Program-made: the position numbers and the translations under genes
Assembly (NCBI GenBank): GCA_030141605.1
Contig: JAQGDQ010000581.1
Coordinates: forward strand, 76,501 to 135,998
DNA: 59,498 nt
Origin: Tubiluchus corallicola
Taxonomy: Eukaryota; Priapulida; Priapulimorpha; Priapulimorphida; Tubiluchidae
Direction of reading: 5' to 3'
Part shown: piece by piece, positions 57,469-59,498 of the stretch
How positions within the stretch are numbered: position 1 is the stretch's first letter
How the letters are laid out: the number at the start of each line of letters is the position of its first letter
The notes under the pieces: generated by a model
Databases searched by the model: none
Told to the model about the DNA's origin: nothing
What the model saw: the letters and a program-made list of their open reading frames with translations, nothing else

Positions 57469-57621
57469 CTCAAATGCAAAAAATGTTTAAGTTTCGAAAC
57501 AAGCTTCCCACCAAAACTGTAGAGGTAAATGGACATCCAGTGGAGATGAAATATTGCGTTACTTGCAAAGTTTTCCGACCTCCAAGAGCATCCCACTGTA
57601 AGCTGTGTGATAACTGTGTGG
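57469..57621 (+). CDS. DHHC palmitoyltransferase, exon 3 (cysteine-rich domain)
   Basis: Acceptor GTTTATAG| and donor GTGG|GTAAGT bound 153 nt. It encodes the linker and most of the zinc-binding cysteine-rich domain: KYCVTCKVFRPPRASHCKLC then DNCV, the same order of Cys and His as in ZDHHC9/14/18 ([22 protein letters not shown]). Confidence 0.96.
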
Positions 57622-57679
57622 GTAAGTTAGCAGTTCATGTAGTATCCATCTAGATGAACTCATTGGTTTCACTATAATC

Positions 57680-57945
57680 ATCATCATTACTAAACGTTAT
57701 TATAGCTGCTGTCGCCACCATCATCATCACCGCTACACCACACCAGCATAAACAAAATCACCATCGTCAACACACCATCGTCAACATAAATACACGAATG
57801 TCACCGCTATCATCAACATCATTGCCGTCGTCATGATCATCATTTTCGTCACCCCAATTTCTATCGCAACAACCACCACAGCCACTACTGTCACCGCCAA
57901 AGTCATCATCGTCATTCTATCAGCATTTGTCATAGTCAAGGTCCT
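57680..57945. repeat. ATC/ACC-rich simple-sequence tract
   Basis: Degenerate CATCATCACC-type repeat in intron 3, followed by a few scattered CATCGTC units. No gene. Confidence 0.85.
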
Positions 57946-58081
57946 AATCTCAGATAAACACATTCATTTAAATGTAACGAAAATCTGAAACGAGCTTTCA
58001 ATTCGAAACTTCATAATTTACTCATAATTTGTATCTTTTAAGATTAAATTTGTACACTACATCAAGCTCTTTTCATTGCAG

Positions 58082-58219
58082 ATCGTTTCGATCACCATTG
58101 TCATTATACTGGCAACTGTGTTGGGAAGAGAAATTACCGATATTTCTACCTTTTTATACTCTCCATTTGGGCTCTCTTTACGTATATTCTCGTATGCTCC
58201 ATCATTCACCTTGTTTGCT
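58082..58219 (+). CDS. DHHC palmitoyltransferase, exon 4 (catalytic motif), last in window
   Basis: Acceptor CATTGCAG| and donor GCT|GTAAGT bound 138 nt. It encodes [20 protein letters not shown] followed by a third membrane segment ([19 protein letters not shown]). DHHC (residues 157-160) is the catalytic S-acyltransferase motif: the cysteine takes the fatty acid and passes it to target cysteines at Golgi or plasma membranes. The next residues are HYT where nearly all family members have PW(V/I/T). Four exons give 199 codons, and the rest of the gene (TM4, TTxE region and tail) lies right of the window. Confidence 0.95.
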
Positions 58220-58294
58220 GTAAGTTTACGTATCACGCAGATTTACACCTGTTTGCCATCGTATACTATAATAACTTTCTTAAAGGAAGACCGG

Positions 58295-58850
58295 ACGATT
58301 GTTTAGACTCAATCTCATCTTAATTTACTGCCCAAAATAAACATTTCTTGCCTACAAAAGTTAACAATTGTTCCTTGGATTATTAGCTTAGAAAGTTAAT
58401 TAACGGCAACCGAACACAGCTATTGCTTACGTCAGAAACTAACCACAGTTTGTGCAATGGCAGGCATCTTCCCTTGCGCAACAAACACATTTGAATAAGT
58501 GCTACAGTACTGCTTAAACGCGTGATGTCACGCAAAATAGGCATTACATCATATGACGTCAGAAGCTAACACAGCAGTCAATGATCATGGTTATCACGGT
58601 ACCGCCTTCTATTTGTCGATCACACGAATGTGACAAAAAAGCGCCGTTGCCAATCTTAGTAGATTCACTGAGCCGTGCGTAGCTTTGAAAGTTTAACGAA
58701 ATTTGAGTATCCGAGGTAATTATTATTTAATCTAAGCTTTGATTTAAAAATAAGGGATTGTAGTTTTCAATATTATAGAGCATTCTTTATTCTGACCTCG
58801 TGTTTACACAATCTTCCGGTTTTCCTTTTTGTTACACCTTTGTGTTGAAT
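58295..58850 (+). repeat. Interspersed repeat family B, plus-strand copy
   Basis: Inverse of 10090-10540 and partly repeated at 21185-21410. It lies inside the palmitoyltransferase gene after exon 4. No frame. Confidence 0.75.
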
Positions 58851-59498
58851 AAGGACGAATAAGTTCGCATCATCTTCTGTTGCTTGAATAAAGAGTCAAG
58901 GGTGCAACGGGCCCGGCATGCATTTCAGGGGGTATCCAATCAAATAGCAATTTTTTTCAGAAATTTCAAATTTTTGCTCTTAAGTTAGTTGTACAAGCTG
59001 GCTTACAGTCTCAGTTTTTTTAAAAAAAAATTGTCATACCATGTTCTATATACAGTAACAAATCTTGGAATTTGTTGAGATTTTTTTAGTAATCAATGTT
59101 CTCCCCTTTTTTAGTTTATTCTTGCCCTCATTCGCCAGAATAGTGACGTTATTAACAGTGGCGGTTAGTTGAAATTCTAAGAAAATGTTAAGCCATTATT
59201 TTAATACTGTGTAAAACGCAACAAACACGTGTAATTCTATTGTTCTAATTTGTAATTTTAAACAAACAAACATAGGTAAGTTGTTCATAAACTTGTTAAA
59301 ATCCTATTCAAAACTACTTTTGCTTACTAATAGCCTAAATTATCGCAGCTCAAGCTTGATCTACTCACAGTAAGCATGTGACAACTGACAACAAACGGTG
59401 TGAGCGACAGTACATTTTCTACCTGGACTCAGACATGTGCGCATGTGCAGCTCCACAGTACTTATACACGAGCCACCACTGGTTAATATGAAGACCGT
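58851..59498 (+). other. Right edge, palmitoyltransferase intron 4 presumed
   Basis: No exon recognised. AT-rich with a short A/T-run region at 59010-59040. Confidence 0.45.

Noticed and set aside
58076-58306. 76-codon hydrophobic frame at the right end
   Set aside because: Wrong-phase reading of palmitoyltransferase exon 4, which in its correct phase carries DHHC.

Overview
This is a window of nuclear DNA from an animal, almost certainly an invertebrate. The evidence is three animal gene families with canonical GT-AG introns (a UTX/KDM6 histone demethylase, a FAM92/CIBAR BAR-domain protein and a DHHC9/14/18-type palmitoyltransferase), AT-rich noncoding sequence, and a heavy load of transposons and satellites. 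No bacterial operons, phage genes or CRISPR arrays are present. I could not place the species.

Layout: 1-3 kb holds interspersed repeats, a hAT-type MITE with a perfect 8-bp target duplication, and a deletion derivative of a Tc1/mariner-like transposon. At 3.0-3.3 kb are two divergent candidate first exons that look like a bidirectional promoter. At 4.9-8.1 kb, minus strand, is an uninterrupted 1052-codon UTX/KDM6 reading frame. The 8.4-16.5 kb stretch is repeats: LINE 3' ends, a pogo/Tigger-like element containing an eight-copy 96-bp minisatellite, and hAT-like MITEs. At 16.7-30.7 kb, minus strand, is a FAM92/CIBAR gene that I assembled from eight exons (957 nt including the stop, 318 aa, every junction in phase). 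Its introns are filled with MITEs and tandem arrays. At 32-39 kb are a 25-bp satellite, a decayed LINE with a reverse transcriptase, a duplicated 0.35-kb segment and LINE endonuclease/RT fragments. At 39.5-48.5 kb is a nearly complete but broken Ty3/Gypsy-type LTR retrotransposon (two LTRs, ATAT target duplication, gag, protease, RT, RNase H, integrase, long C-terminal extension). At 49-53 kb are another LINE RT fragment and a Pao/BEL-like gag relic interrupted by a hAT-like MITE. At 54.5 kb to the right edge, plus strand, are the first four coding exons of the palmitoyltransferase, which runs out of the window.

The three host genes do not form a pathway. UTX acts on chromatin, FAM92/CIBAR proteins act at the ciliary base and curved membranes, and the DHHC enzyme S-acylates proteins at Golgi or plasma membranes. 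The most unusual points are these: the UTX frame has no introns; the palmitoyltransferase has lost the usual Pro-Trp after DHHC; two unrelated satellite arrays both carry dozens of copies of a splice-donor-like GTAAGTG on the FAM92 sense strand; and several transposons are nested, with empty sites or target duplications that date the insertions relative to each other.
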